From positions 62,001 to 126,000 of the forward strand of contig JBGCGF010000015.1 of the NCBI GenBank assembly GCA_045110575.1: a stretch of DNA of 64,000 nucleotides, given 5' to 3'. The stretch comes from CALDTK01 sp045110575 (GTDB lineage Bacteria; Bacteroidota; Bacteroidia; Chitinophagales; Saprospiraceae). Below are positions 7,729 through 16,941 of the stretch, piece by piece (position 1 is the first letter of the stretch; each line of letters begins with the position of its first letter). The notes beneath the pieces are model-generated. The model was not told where the DNA came from and made no database searches. It worked only from the letters and a program-made list of their open reading frames with translations. The translations under genes were made by a program, and so were the position numbers.

Positions 7729-9768
7729 ATGCAATTTCTATCACCAGCACTTCTTTGGGCAATGGCAGCACTTGCCATCCCGATTCTATTGCACCTATTC
7801 TATTTCAGAAGATTTCGCAAGGTTGAGTTTAGTAACGTACGGTTTCTAAAGGAGGTGAAAGAGGAGACGCAGAACAGGTCTCGACTTAGAAACTTATTGG
7901 TCTTAGCCCTACGCCTGCTTGCTTTTGCAGCGTTGATCTTTGCATTCGCGCAGCCGTTTTTAGCTAGCGATGAGGTCAAAACAGAACAGACGGCTGCCGT
8001 CTCCATCTTTGTCGACAACAGTTACAGTATGTCTGCACAGGCATCTGATGTATCGCTACTTCAGAAGGCAAAGCAGCGCGCATTAGAGGTCGTTCGTACC
8101 TATCCTCAGCAGGTCGAGTTTCAGGTCATCACCAACGAACTCACCGGAGCAAGCCAACGCTTATTATCTCAGGAAGACGCACTTGCGGCCATCGATGATA
8201 TCGAATTAAGTCCAGAAAGTCGTGTTGCTGATGAGGTATTTTCAAGGATGAAACAGGTTCACGCCAACGAGTTTCAGGTTCCTGCATACGTTATCAGTGA
8301 TTTTCAGCGCTCTCAATTTGAAAGTACAGATTGGAAAAGCGATAGTAGCCTTTCGGCAAAACTGGTCCCAATAAGTGCAGTCGTTGAACGTAACGTGAGT
8401 ATCGACTCCGCTTGGCTAGGTCAACCAGTACAACTCGCTGGCGAACCGATAGACCTGATCGTCCGCTTAACCAATCACGGCAGTGAAGACGCCGAAGCTG
8501 TGCGCACAAGCGTACGAGCAAACGGTCGCCAACAGCCTTTCGGTACGAAAACCGTTGCTGCCAACTCAAGCTTGACTGATACACTACGACTAGCTTCAGT
8601 TGATCCAGGATGGGTTGATGCTGTTATTGAGATTACAGACTTCCCTGTTGAATTCGACGATAAGTACTACTTGAGTTTTGCCGTAAGGAATAAGCTCAAG
8701 GTATTGTCTGTTACAGATGGCCCGTTGAGTCAGTACTTAGCTTCTGCATTCCCATCAGGTGGTGCAATTGAGCTTGAGTCCCAGCGAGCGAGCAATGTCA
8801 ATTACAGTAGTCTTTCGACGTTCGACCTAATCGTGTTGGATGATCTGAAATCTGTCAGTTCGGGACTTGTACAAAGTCTTACCAGCTACATTTCAGACGG
8901 AGGTAAAGTCCTTGCGTTCCCAGCAGCTGATGTTGACGCTTCGAGCTTCAACAAGCTTTTGGCTTCCGCCCAGATCTCAGGCATCGGCAGTTTTAGCGAA
9001 AGCGAACAAGTCGTTGGAAAGATCAATACGAATTCGTTCGTGTTCAAGGATGTCTTTGAGCGTCGTCCACGTAACATGCGCCTTCCTACAACGAAAGGTC
9101 GCTATGCGTTAAGTGATGCGCGAAGTGAGACTATACTTGGCTACAGAGACGGTCGACCGTTTATCATTGGCAATCAACTCGGTCAGGGATTCCTCTATGT
9201 TTCTGCTGCTCCGCTTTCGCCAAAACACAATGACCTCGTCCGCAACGGTGAAGTCTTTGTGCCGATGCTATATCGCATGGCGCTTTCAGGGGCTGCTGCA
9301 CAACCTATCGCTTACACCATAGGTGCAAATCAAACGGCTTCTTATCCTAGTCCTAAAACGGAAACTGCGGCCTTGCGCCTCGTGGGAAGTGGGGGAGAGT
9401 TCATTCCAATTCAGCGCACGATTAGAAATCGCTTGCTTCTCTCCTTTGGAGCTGCGCCGAAAGAAGCTGGCTTTTTCAAATTGACGGATAGCCAAGACAG
9501 TACGCTAGCGCATGTAGCCTTCAACTTTGATCGTCAGGAATCACCTCAGGCATTCCTTTCGGAGAGCGAACTCGCGGCAACTGGTTTGGATGTATTCGCC
9601 GGAAATGCGACGGGGTCTTTAGAAGCGGCATTACAGAGTGATGTGAACGGAAAAGCATGGTGGCCATACCTACTTATGCTTGCGTTATTCGCCCTATTGG
9701 TTGAGTCACTGGTACTTCGCTTTTGGCGACCAGAACGTGGTAAAGTAGCAGCGGTAAGAACAGCCTAG
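7729..9768 (+). CDS. BatA-domain membrane protein with von Willebrand-like region
   Basis: A 679-residue inner membrane protein. The first 80 residues are the BatA/aerotolerance N-terminal domain: FLSPALLWAMAALAIPILLHLF, RRF, FSNVRFLKE, then a second span LLVLALRLLAFAALIFAFAQP. A vWA-like region follows with a DxSxS metal site (VDNSYSMS, about residue 93). The middle is a long periplasmic stretch, and a last TM lies near 650-668 (WWPYLLMLALFALLVESLVL). BatA-like proteins occur beside glycosyltransferase and dihydroorotase genes across Bacteroidota; their role is uncertain (envelope integrity suspected). It contains three iterated-motif copies. Domain call firm, function unknown. Confidence 0.8.
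   Translation: MQFLSPALLWAMAALAIPILLHLFYFRRFRKVEFSNVRFLKEVKEETQNRSRLRNLLVLALRLLAFAALIFAFAQPFLASDEVKTEQTAAVSIFVDNSYSMSAQASDVSLLQKAKQRALEVVRTYPQQVEFQVITNELTGASQRLLSQEDALAAIDDIELSPESRVADEVFSRMKQVHANEFQVPAYVISDFQRSQFESTDWKSDSSLSAKLVPISAVVERNVSIDSAWLGQPVQLAGEPIDLIVRLTNHGSEDAEAVRTSVRANGRQQPFGTKTVAANSSLTDTLRLASVDPGWVDAVIEITDFPVEFDDKYYLSFAVRNKLKVLSVTDGPLSQYLASAFPSGGAIELESQRASNVNYSSLSTFDLIVLDDLKSVSSGLVQSLTSYISDGGKVLAFPAADVDASSFNKLLASAQISGIGSFSESEQVVGKINTNSFVFKDVFERRPRNMRLPTTKGRYALSDARSETILGYRDGRPFIIGNQLGQGFLYVSAAPLSPKHNDLVRNGEVFVPMLYRMALSGAAAQPIAYTIGANQTASYPSPKTETAALRLVGSGGEFIPIQRTIRNRLLLSFGAAPKEAGFFKLTDSQDSTLAHVAFNFDRQESPQAFLSESELAATGLDVFAGNATGSLEAALQSDVNGKAWWPYLLMLALFALLVESLVLRFWRPERGKVAAVRTA
8349..9226. 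repeat. Iterated motif trio in the BatA-like gene
   Basis: CCTTTCGGCAAAAC at 8349 (forward), GCTTTCGCTAAAAC at 8990 (reverse), GCTTTCGCCAAAAC at 9213 (forward), each 14 bases. They are read in different frames of the gene. Confidence 0.85.
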
Positions 9769-9800
9769 TGTTCGTATCCTTGGCGTTCACTCGTTAGGAT

Positions 9801-12161
9801 ATGAAGCGGATCGTTCAACTTTGGATTGCAGCAGCAGTAAGCATTGTGGTCATGTGGCCACTGTTCTTGGCGCAGCCCAAGCTTGCACCCGTTCTTAAAG
9901 CTCCGCAGACGCAGCTCTTTTCGCAGGGTGGGGACGCTTGGAAGAACATCTACACCGTTGCCTATCACACGGTGCATGATGAAGGTCTAATTGAGACGCA
10001 AGCATTCAATTATCCTGACGGAGAGCACGTAGCATTTGCGGACGGTCAGCCATTGTTGACGTGGGGGCTCAAAGGGCTTCGAGTCAATAAGGTTGAGACG
10101 GTCTACGCTGTCGTTCAACTCCTACCTTTTATTGGATGTATTCTCGGAGCAGTTCTGCTTACCTGGCTTTTACTGCGGTTGAGGATGCCCTTGGTGTATG
10201 CGATCCTTTTCGGTATCGGCATAGCGCTTCTCAGTCCGCAAATGACGAGAGCTACAGGGCATTTCGGCCTGTCCTATGTGTTTGCTTTACCGACCATTTT
10301 ACATCTTTTGCTCAACTGGGCTGAACGGCGGACTTGGAAAGAAGTAGGCTGGCTAATCCTGGGGGTTGTCTTGCTGGGTCAGTTACATCTCTATCTGTTG
10401 GCTTCAGGACTTTTGCTGTCATGCACGTTCATGCTTTCAACGCAATGGATGGGTTGGAAAGGATCAGGATTGCGCGTTTTTGCTCAAGTCGCTGTTCTTG
10501 CAATCGTGAGTTTTGTCATTTCAAAAGGCATTGTCGACCTCACTTGGATGGTTGATGATCGACCTGCCGCTCCATATGGATTGAAGGCTTTCGTTAGCTA
10601 TTGGGAGGACATGATCATCGATCGTGATTTGCCTTGGTGGAGCTGGTTTAGTGATAACGTGAGTAAGATCCGTGAACCAGGAGGATTCGAAGGGAAAGGA
10701 TACTTAGGGATCGTAACAGCTGTGTTTACCGTCTTCCTTTTGATCAAGTTCGTACTGGTTAGGAGTATTAGTATTCTCTTCAGAGGTAAGGGATTGAATC
10801 CAGCTCTCAATAAAGTGGCTTCTGTTGAGTCGCGTAAGCACCTCTTGTCCTTAAGCCTCGTTTCTCTGGTTTCATTCGTCATTGCCTCAGGGGTACTACT
10901 TCATATTCCTGGTTTAGAATTGGTACTAGATCAATTAGGTGCCTTGAGGCAGTTTAGAAGCCTCGGTCGATTTATTTGGGTGCTGTACTATGCTGTACAA
11001 CTGGTTTCCGCGACAGTGATTACTGCTTGGTGCCTAACCAAGTTTGCTGAGCATAAGCGTCTCGGATCATCGGCCAAAGCATTCGTGTTCAGGGCGATTC
11101 CAATCGTGTTCGCGTTGCTATTGATTTTCGAAGGGAACAAAGCTCTTTCTTCGATTGATGCTTCTGTAGCACCACAGCGCTATGACGTCGCCAACTGGGC
11201 AGAAGCACTAGGAAATACGGACAGTTATCAGGCGATTCTACCGCTTCCATACTTCCACGTTGGAAGTGAGAACTACAATTCGCTTGCACGTTTCGGTCAG
11301 ATAGCTCCAAGTACTCAGTTATCGCTGCAAACGGGTCTCCCGAACATGGGCGTAATGATGAGTAGGCAAAGCGGTAAGCTCTCACGGGAGCGGCTTGGAT
11401 TGAACATGCCTTGGATCGATATTCCTGCAGTTCTGCTAAAGTTGGACCCGGATAAACCTATCGTAATCGTGGGACAGCGGACCACGATGCGTGAAAACGA
11501 AGCGGCAGGTAGTGCCCATGATTATATGCCATGGTTTGCGGAAGCGGATACTTTATACATGGATGAAGAGGCCGTTATTCTAAGCTTTCTTCCATCGGTT
11601 TCCAATCTTAAAAAAGTACAGCAGAATTACTGTGAGCGCTTGCAGGCTTCAACTACTCTTGCGAAAGAGCTCAAGGGTCGGCTCTATATTAATTCGTTGG
11701 CTGAAAGGAGCTATGCGCTTAATTTTGAAGATGCTGCTGTGATCAGCACAGCTGGATTTCAAGAAGTAGATCGCTGGCCTCGTTATGGAACCGGTGATTC
11801 AATCATTCAAGAAGACTTGAAAATAACATGGTTGACCTATATAGGAGAGGATGGGTACGCTGGGAATACCTATGAAGTCAGGTTGACGGATTCGTCGTCA
11901 GGCCAAATTTCGACCATTGGTACTGTGAGAGCTATTTCGAATGCCCGATACTATTTCAGAGACTGGGCTCAGCTTGAGGTAATAGTGCCGTCAAATGTCA
12001 ATGGAAATGAACTATCACTTTGGGGGAAAATGGTTCGACATCCAAACGTTGATCGCTTGATCACTCGAAACCTTCTGTCCGTACCGGCCGATTCTTCAGT
12101 GCTATGGAGCAGGGATTTTGGATTGATGAAAGACGGACTGCTTCTTCGTGCTTGTCACTAG
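9801..12161 (+). CDS. Large multi-span membrane protein, possible GT-C glycosyltransferase
   Basis: A 786-residue protein with about ten hydrophobic segments in its first 470 residues and a soluble, probably periplasmic C-terminal domain rich in beta strands. The first loop after TM1 (SQGGDAWKNIYTVAYHTVHDEG, followed by FNYPDGE) carries acidic residues and the D-x-W/H pattern seen in the first periplasmic loop of GT-C lipid-sugar-dependent transferases. It precedes a dolichol-phosphate-sugar-type GT2 by 26 bases, which would supply a lipid-linked donor. No named family recognised with confidence; GT-C is an inference from topology and neighbour. Confidence 0.6.
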   Translation: MKRIVQLWIAAAVSIVVMWPLFLAQPKLAPVLKAPQTQLFSQGGDAWKNIYTVAYHTVHDEGLIETQAFNYPDGEHVAFADGQPLLTWGLKGLRVNKVETVYAVVQLLPFIGCILGAVLLTWLLLRLRMPLVYAILFGIGIALLSPQMTRATGHFGLSYVFALPTILHLLLNWAERRTWKEVGWLILGVVLLGQLHLYLLASGLLLSCTFMLSTQWMGWKGSGLRVFAQVAVLAIVSFVISKGIVDLTWMVDDRPAAPYGLKAFVSYWEDMIIDRDLPWWSWFSDNVSKIREPGGFEGKGYLGIVTAVFTVFLLIKFVLVRSISILFRGKGLNPALNKVASVESRKHLLSLSLVSLVSFVIASGVLLHIPGLELVLDQLGALRQFRSLGRFIWVLYYAVQLVSATVITAWCLTKFAEHKRLGSSAKAFVFRAIPIVFALLLIFEGNKALSSIDASVAPQRYDVANWAEALGNTDSYQAILPLPYFHVGSENYNSLARFGQIAPSTQLSLQTGLPNMGVMMSRQSGKLSRERLGLNMPWIDIPAVLLKLDPDKPIVIVGQRTTMRENEAAGSAHDYMPWFAEADTLYMDEEAVILSFLPSVSNLKKVQQNYCERLQASTTLAKELKGRLYINSLAERSYALNFEDAAVISTAGFQEVDRWPRYGTGDSIIQEDLKITWLTYIGEDGYAGNTYEVRLTDSSSGQISTIGTVRAISNARYYFRDWAQLEVIVPSNVNGNELSLWGKMVRHPNVDRLITRNLLSVPADSSVLWSRDFGLMKDGLLLRACH

Positions 12162-12187
12162 TTTCGCCACACACCTGATTAGAATTG

Positions 12188-12895
12188 ATGCTTGACGCTC
12201 AGCTTATCGTTCCATGTTATAACCCTCGCGAAGGCTGGGGGGATTTGCTGGTTGAACGTTTCTCAGCGCTGAGACAAGCCTTAGGAGCGACAAACTTGGG
12301 GCTCATTCTCGTCAATGACGGAACTGCTGCTGGCTTGGATAAGGATCAGCTACAAAAGGTGCTATCGATGGACGATGTAGTCTTTGTGCAGCATAAAACG
12401 AACCAAGGCAAGGGTGCCGCCATCCGAACAGGCGTAGCCAATAGTACAGCTGGGCTCATCCTCATGACAGACATTGACCTTCCCTACACCGAAGCCAGCA
12501 TGTTGAGTGTATGGGATACGCTCAATTCGCATGGAGGGATTGTGGCAGGACAGCGCTCATCTGCCTACTATGTCCATGTCCCTTTGTTTAGGAGGTTGCT
12601 TTCTAAAACTCATCGTGGCTTGATGAGGTTCGTCTTCCGCCTGCCTGTTAGTGATAGTCAGGCTGGCCTAAAGGGCTTTGATAAGGCGGGGAAAGAGATC
12701 TTTATGGCTACGGAGATCAATCGATTTCTCGTGGATCTAGAGTTTTTAGCAAGAAGTAACAAGAAAGTTATAGTCCATCCTGTCCCTGTAAACCTGCGCC
12801 CAGGCGTCGTCTTTACTGACTTTGGACTCGGTATCCTGTTGAGTGAACTAGGCAACTTCTGGCGCATTATGAAAGGTGCTTGGTTTGGTTGGTAA
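12188..12895 (+). CDS. Family 2 glycosyltransferase (dolichyl/undecaprenyl-phosphate sugar type)
   Basis: A soluble 235-residue GT-A enzyme. Features: AQLIVPCYNP at the N-terminus, LILVNDG (acidic nucleotide-binding residue), NQGKGAAIRTGV (the DPM1/ALG5 substrate loop), MTDIDLPYTE as the DxD-equivalent, and DSQAGLKGF near residue 155. This is the ALG5-like lipid-phosphate glycosyltransferase pattern without C-terminal spans. The ATG at 12188 is preferred over the TTG directly before it at 12185. Its product is probably the donor for the adjacent membrane protein. Only 42 bases separate its end from the likely start of the next gene. Confidence 0.8.
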   Translation: MLDAQLIVPCYNPREGWGDLLVERFSALRQALGATNLGLILVNDGTAAGLDKDQLQKVLSMDDVVFVQHKTNQGKGAAIRTGVANSTAGLILMTDIDLPYTEASMLSVWDTLNSHGGIVAGQRSSAYYVHVPLFRRLLSKTHRGLMRFVFRLPVSDSQAGLKGFDKAGKEIFMATEINRFLVDLEFLARSNKKVIVHPVPVNLRPGVVFTDFGLGILLSELGNFWRIMKGAWFGW

Positions 12896-12936
12896 ATGAA
12901 GTTTGGGTAGGTACCGGACAATCCTACTTTTACACC

Positions 12937-14190
12937 GTGTCTGCTACCTACGTTAAGTCTGTTCTTGTCAACGATCCTTCAAGCCCTTTTCACATGAAAA
13001 AGGTTGACCTCCTGCTGTCAAAGGCTGGGGTAGAGGTGAATCCCAAATCGCTCCCGAAGCGCTATGCTGAAATTCAAGTCAAAGGGCTCTGTGTGAGTCC
13101 TGGCTGGGTTGATATCGGTGCTGCAGTAGGCGAGCCCGGCAACGAACAGCGAGAAACCGTCACAAGTCTTCAAGCCGCTGCTCGGAAAGGTGGCTACACC
13201 GATGTATTGGTTTTGCCGGAAGGTGAACCAGCCATAGAGACTAGAAGTGCCGTTGAAGGATTACTCGCAAGGGCTAGTTCTTCTGGACCTAGAGTGCATG
13301 TGATGGGCGCTATTTCAAAGGGCAAGCAAGGCGTTGAGCTCGCCGAACTAGGCGACATGACCAAGTCTGGAGTGCGATTGTATTCGGACGGGCTGGACCC
13401 TATTGAAGACGCCAAGCTTCTTCAAGTCGCCCTGGACTACGCCAAGCCACTGGAAAGTGTACTTGTTGTACAACCAGGTGACGCAAGACTTTCCTTGCAC
13501 GGGCAAGTGCATGAAGGAGTCACAAGTACGATGATGGGCGTACCTGGCTTTCCGTCACTTTCAGAAGAAGTCGGACTTGCGAGAGACCTTGCGCTACTTG
13601 CGCACAGAGGTGGTCGACTTCACGTGCATGCAGCTTCTTTGGCGAGTACAGTGAAGTCGTGTGACACTATTAAAAAGAAGAACAAACTCAGCTATGGTAT
13701 TCCCGTGCTGAATTTACTATTGACCGACGAGGCAACAGCAGAATATGATGTCAATACGAAAGTGTTGCCGCCACTGCGACTTGAAAAAGACCGGAAAGCA
13801 CTGGTGAAGTCCATCGTGGACGGCCGCGCTGATGCATTGATAAGTAACCACCAGCCGCACGAGTCTGAAGCTAAAAGAGTGGAGTTTCCGTATGCATCTT
13901 TTGGTGCAGCAACGCTAGAAATAGCATTCGGAATCGCTACTTCTGCCATCGGTGATGCACATTGTGTCGCTGAGTACTTCGGCGTCAAAAACCGAGAGCT
14001 TGCGTTGCTTCCCCAAGTGACAATACAAAGTGGTGAAGCCGTTGATTTGACTTTTTATCAGCCTTCGGAAGAGTTTGAGGCTCCAAGATCTTGCGTAGCG
14101 AGCTTGGGTAGCAATGCGGCTGTTCAAGGAAAAAAGTTGGTTGGTCAGCCTTTTGCCATATTTTGTCGAAATAGTTGGGAGCTCTGCTAG
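12937..14190 (+). CDS. Dihydroorotase-like protein lacking metal ligands
   Basis: About 417 residues of amidohydrolase fold. The N-terminal strand region reads VLVNDPSSPFHMKKVDLLL and the first barrel strand PGWVDIGAAVGEPG; active dihydroorotases have DxHxH followed by REPG here. Both histidines are absent, and no replacement for the bridging Lys or later His ligands is obvious. Near the end, ISNHQPHESEAKRVEFPYASFGAATLE matches the family's substrate-loop area. The GTG at 12937 is chosen because homology begins just after it; a TTG at 12880 and ATG at 12994 are alternatives. Probably a non-catalytic homologue, conserved beside BatA and DUF4199 genes in Bacteroidota. Confidence 0.75.
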   Translation: MSATYVKSVLVNDPSSPFHMKKVDLLLSKAGVEVNPKSLPKRYAEIQVKGLCVSPGWVDIGAAVGEPGNEQRETVTSLQAAARKGGYTDVLVLPEGEPAIETRSAVEGLLARASSSGPRVHVMGAISKGKQGVELAELGDMTKSGVRLYSDGLDPIEDAKLLQVALDYAKPLESVLVVQPGDARLSLHGQVHEGVTSTMMGVPGFPSLSEEVGLARDLALLAHRGGRLHVHAASLASTVKSCDTIKKKNKLSYGIPVLNLLLTDEATAEYDVNTKVLPPLRLEKDRKALVKSIVDGRADALISNHQPHESEAKRVEFPYASFGAATLEIAFGIATSAIGDAHCVAEYFGVKNRELALLPQVTIQSGEAVDLTFYQPSEEFEAPRSCVASLGSNAAVQGKKLVGQPFAIFCRNSWELC

Positions 14191-14235
14191 GGCTGCAGCT
14201 TAATTGTCTTTCAAGCATTAACTAAACCAATTTCT

Positions 14236-14781
14236 ATGTCAAGTTTCGATACAACTCCTATTCCTTCAAGTGCATCAATCTGGCCTACTGCTGTAAAGTC
14301 GGGGCTTATCGCTGGTGTGGTAGGGATCCTCTCAGTCATGTTGTTTTACAACATGGGCTTAATGGAACCTGGTAACACATTCGGTTCTATCATAACTACA
14401 GTGATAACAATTGCCATTGGGATCGTTATTGTGTATTTCGGCCTGAAAAGCTATCGTGATGGTTCGAATGGAGGAAACCTAAGTCTAGGCAAAGGCCTCC
14501 TTTGGAGTCTCGGATATGGTGTTATTGCTGCAGTAATTGGAATAGCATTTTCCTTTGTTTTCTTCAATTTTCTTGCGCCAGATTTCATCCCTAATATGAT
14601 GGAGTTGCAATATGCCGAACTTGAAGAGCAAGGAATGGGAGAAGATGAGATTGAGGCAGCGCAATCTATGATGAGCATTTTTATGTCACCAATCTCCTTC
14701 GCAATATTTGGCGCGTTCGGACAAATGTTTTATGCAGTTGTTGAAGGCCTCGTTGCATCATTGATGCTGAAAACCAACTAG
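14236..14781 (+). CDS. DUF4199-family membrane protein
   Basis: A 181-residue inner membrane protein with four spans, opening with SIWPTAVKSGLIAGVVGILSVMLFYNMG and a second span pair ending VIVYFGLKSYRDGSNGGNLSLGKGLLWSLGYG, the typical DUF4199 core (Y/F-x-S-x-R-D...G...L..G). An acidic loop with MELQYAELEEQGMGEDEIEAAQ lies between spans 3 and 4. Function unknown. First of three similar genes in a row, between the dihydroorotase-like gene and a GT2. Confidence 0.75.
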   Translation: MSSFDTTPIPSSASIWPTAVKSGLIAGVVGILSVMLFYNMGLMEPGNTFGSIITTVITIAIGIVIVYFGLKSYRDGSNGGNLSLGKGLLWSLGYGVIAAVIGIAFSFVFFNFLAPDFIPNMMELQYAELEEQGMGEDEIEAAQSMMSIFMSPISFAIFGAFGQMFYAVVEGLVASLMLKTN

Positions 14782-14785
14782 GAAC

Positions 14786-15316
14786 TTGTCAAGAGCAATT
14801 CTCTACGGCTTTGCCGGTGCTGGCGTGGTCGTATCGATCATGGCAGTGATTTACTCTCAATCGCGAGAGTTATTTCTATCCCCCATTTTTCAGTGGTCAC
14901 TTTTGATACCATACATCATCGCGATGATTTTGGTACTCATGAAGCGCCCACCGTATTTCAAGGGTTCTGCAATTCGAGCAGCCTTGGTGGTCTTTTTGAT
15001 CGTTAATGCATGCTATTACCTCTACACGTTTTTACTGTATGAGGTAATTGACCCAAACCTGTATCAATTACAGAGTGATCTTATGATTGCTAACTCAAAG
15101 CAGAACGGTCTAGGTACCCCTGGCGATGTGAGTCAGCTACCAGAGGTCATGTATGCACCAGAAAGCCTGAAATACACCTTCGGAAAAGTGATGCTCTGGT
15201 ACGCTCAAGGTGCCATTTTCGGAGCTGCGATTGCATTTTTACTTGGCACTTTGCTAGGAAAAAAGGAACCTGAACTTGACGCAACTGATGCTGCAAATTC
15301 GCCTGCAGAAGCTTAA
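14786..15316 (+). CDS. Small four-span membrane protein, DUF4199-like
   Basis: A 176-residue protein with four hydrophobic segments and a polar loop around residues 92-125 between spans 3 and 4, the same topology as its neighbours. The start is TTG at 14786, five bases after the previous stop. The next in-frame ATG falls inside the first span, so TTG is the better start. Sequence similarity to DUF4199 is weak by eye; topology and tandem position suggest a divergent paralogue. Its C-terminal tail is acidic and soluble. Confidence 0.6.
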   Translation: MSRAILYGFAGAGVVVSIMAVIYSQSRELFLSPIFQWSLLIPYIIAMILVLMKRPPYFKGSAIRAALVVFLIVNACYYLYTFLLYEVIDPNLYQLQSDLMIANSKQNGLGTPGDVSQLPEVMYAPESLKYTFGKVMLWYAQGAIFGAAIAFLLGTLLGKKEPELDATDAANSPAEA

Positions 15317-15318
15317 GA

Positions 15319-15810
15319 ATGAATACTGAAAATTCGGTATCTGTTTCCTCTTCTGCAATTAAATGGGTGTTGCGTCATATCTTTATTTCGATTGGAATAG
15401 TCCTTTTGACCAGGCTACTGGCCTTGCTGTTTTCGGGTGTAACTGCAGATTTTGCGTCTGCAGGATATATTATCACCAACCTTTTAGGGATAGCTTTTTA
15501 TGTTGGCAGTATTGGCGTAAGTTTTTATGTGATCTACGCTGGAATGAAAGACTACAAGGCCCATTCTAACAGCCAGTTCTTTTCGTTTTCGGTTTCACTT
15601 AAATGGTCCTCTATTTTTGTGCTGCTATACTTGGTCGTTTACGGTGTTTTCAGTCTCATGTTAAACTTGATAGTTGTGTACACAACGGATGCGTCGGTGG
15701 GAGCCGTGATTAGCATACTTCTTCTTTTGTGGCTTGGTCCACTTGTTCTATACGTTGCAATACTTTCAGCGTTGGCCTTATTGTCAGGTTTGATCCTAAA
15801 AACAGACTAG
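15319..15810 (+). CDS. Small four-span membrane protein, DUF4199-like
   Basis: A 163-residue protein with four spans. The segment VSFYVIYAGMKDYKAHSNSQFFSFSVSLKWS copies the DUF4199 pattern of the first gene (K-x-Y/K...S/N...F...L.W). It starts two bases after the previous stop, so the trio is an operon. No catalytic residues are evident. Role unknown; proximity to lipid-sugar transferases suggests an envelope function. Confidence 0.6.
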   Translation: MNTENSVSVSSSAIKWVLRHIFISIGIVLLTRLLALLFSGVTADFASAGYIITNLLGIAFYVGSIGVSFYVIYAGMKDYKAHSNSQFFSFSVSLKWSSIFVLLYLVVYGVFSLMLNLIVVYTTDASVGAVISILLLLWLGPLVLYVAILSALALLSGLILKTD

Positions 15811-15879
15811 GAAAAGAAGCCTTTGCTTATTCAAACTTGGAGTAACACAATTCCCGCGATCCACGTAAGTTTGTCTTAG

Positions 15880-16893
15880 ATGCAGACGTCCCCCTTTTCG
15901 CTCAATTTGAGCATTGTCGTTCCTGTTTACAACGAGGAAGAAAGCTTACCAGAACTGGAAGCTTGGATCGATCGTGTATGTAAGCGAGAATCGATCAGCT
16001 ACGAAGTCTTTCTTATCGACGACGGTAGTGATGATACTTCATGGAGTGTCATCGAGTCCCTTTCACGAAAGAATGAAAATATTCGCGGACTTAGGTTTCG
16101 AAGAAACCAAGGCAAGTCTGCTGCATTGAACGCCGGTTTTGAGCGTGTTCAAGGCGAAGTGGTCATTACCATGGATGCTGACTTACAGGACAGTCCAGAT
16201 GAGATTCCTGGACTCATGTCCAAGGTCTTAGATGACGGCTATGATCTTGTAAGTGGTTGGAAGCAGACACGTCATGATCCATTGTCTAAGACGATCCCGA
16301 GCAAGTTCTTCAATGCTGTCACTCGTCGCATCAGTAAGATTGAGCTCAATGACTTCAACTGTGGGCTGAAAGCTTACCGTAACGAGGTTGTCAAGAGCGT
16401 TGACGTCTACGGAGAAATGCACCGTTACATCCCTCTCCTCGCTAAGTGGGCTGGGTTTTCTAAGATTGGAGAAAAGGTAGTAGAGCACCGTGCCCGTAAG
16501 TATGGCGTCACGAAGTTCGGACTAGAGCGATTCCTCAATGGATTCTTAGATTTACTTACGATTACGTTTGTCGGAAAATTCGGCAAACGTCCAATGCACT
16601 TTTTCGGTCTCTGGGGCACAATTGCTTCAGTCGCTGGGTTCGGATTCTTAGCCTATTTGAGCGTAGCCAAGCTTTTTGGTGACGCCTACCGTATCGCTGA
16701 GCGACCACTGTTTTTCGCAGGAATTCTCTTGCTTATCGTCGGTACACAGCTCTTTGTTACTGGGTTTTTGGCCGAGTTAATTATCCGAAGCCGACCAGAA
16801 AAACATTCTTTCAAGGTCTCGCAAGACACTGCTGAAGAATCAAGCGTTTCTGGTAAAGTCGCCGTTCCATCTAAAATGCCACTCGCTAAGTAA
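15880..16893 (+). CDS. Undecaprenyl-phosphate glycosyltransferase (GT2, GtrB/ArnC type)
   Basis: A 337-residue membrane-anchored GT2. Catalytic features in order: LSIVVPVYNEEESLPEL, FLIDDGSDDTSW, RFRRNQGKSAALNAGF, TMDADLQDSPDEIP (DxD) and DFNCGLKAYRNEV. Two C-terminal TM helices follow (about 245-268 and 277-302). This arrangement is that of GtrB/ArnC enzymes that move a sugar to undecaprenyl phosphate on the cytoplasmic face. A basic/acidic tail of about 35 residues follows the last span. It lies upstream of gmhB, in keeping with envelope glycan work. Confidence 0.85.
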   Translation: MQTSPFSLNLSIVVPVYNEEESLPELEAWIDRVCKRESISYEVFLIDDGSDDTSWSVIESLSRKNENIRGLRFRRNQGKSAALNAGFERVQGEVVITMDADLQDSPDEIPGLMSKVLDDGYDLVSGWKQTRHDPLSKTIPSKFFNAVTRRISKIELNDFNCGLKAYRNEVVKSVDVYGEMHRYIPLLAKWAGFSKIGEKVVEHRARKYGVTKFGLERFLNGFLDLLTITFVGKFGKRPMHFFGLWGTIASVAGFGFLAYLSVAKLFGDAYRIAERPLFFAGILLLIVGTQLFVTGFLAELIIRSRPEKHSFKVSQDTAEESSVSGKVAVPSKMPLAK

Positions 16894-16941
16894 CAAGCTT
16901 ATCGAGCGTCAATACTTCCACCATCAGTTCTAGCAATAGCT

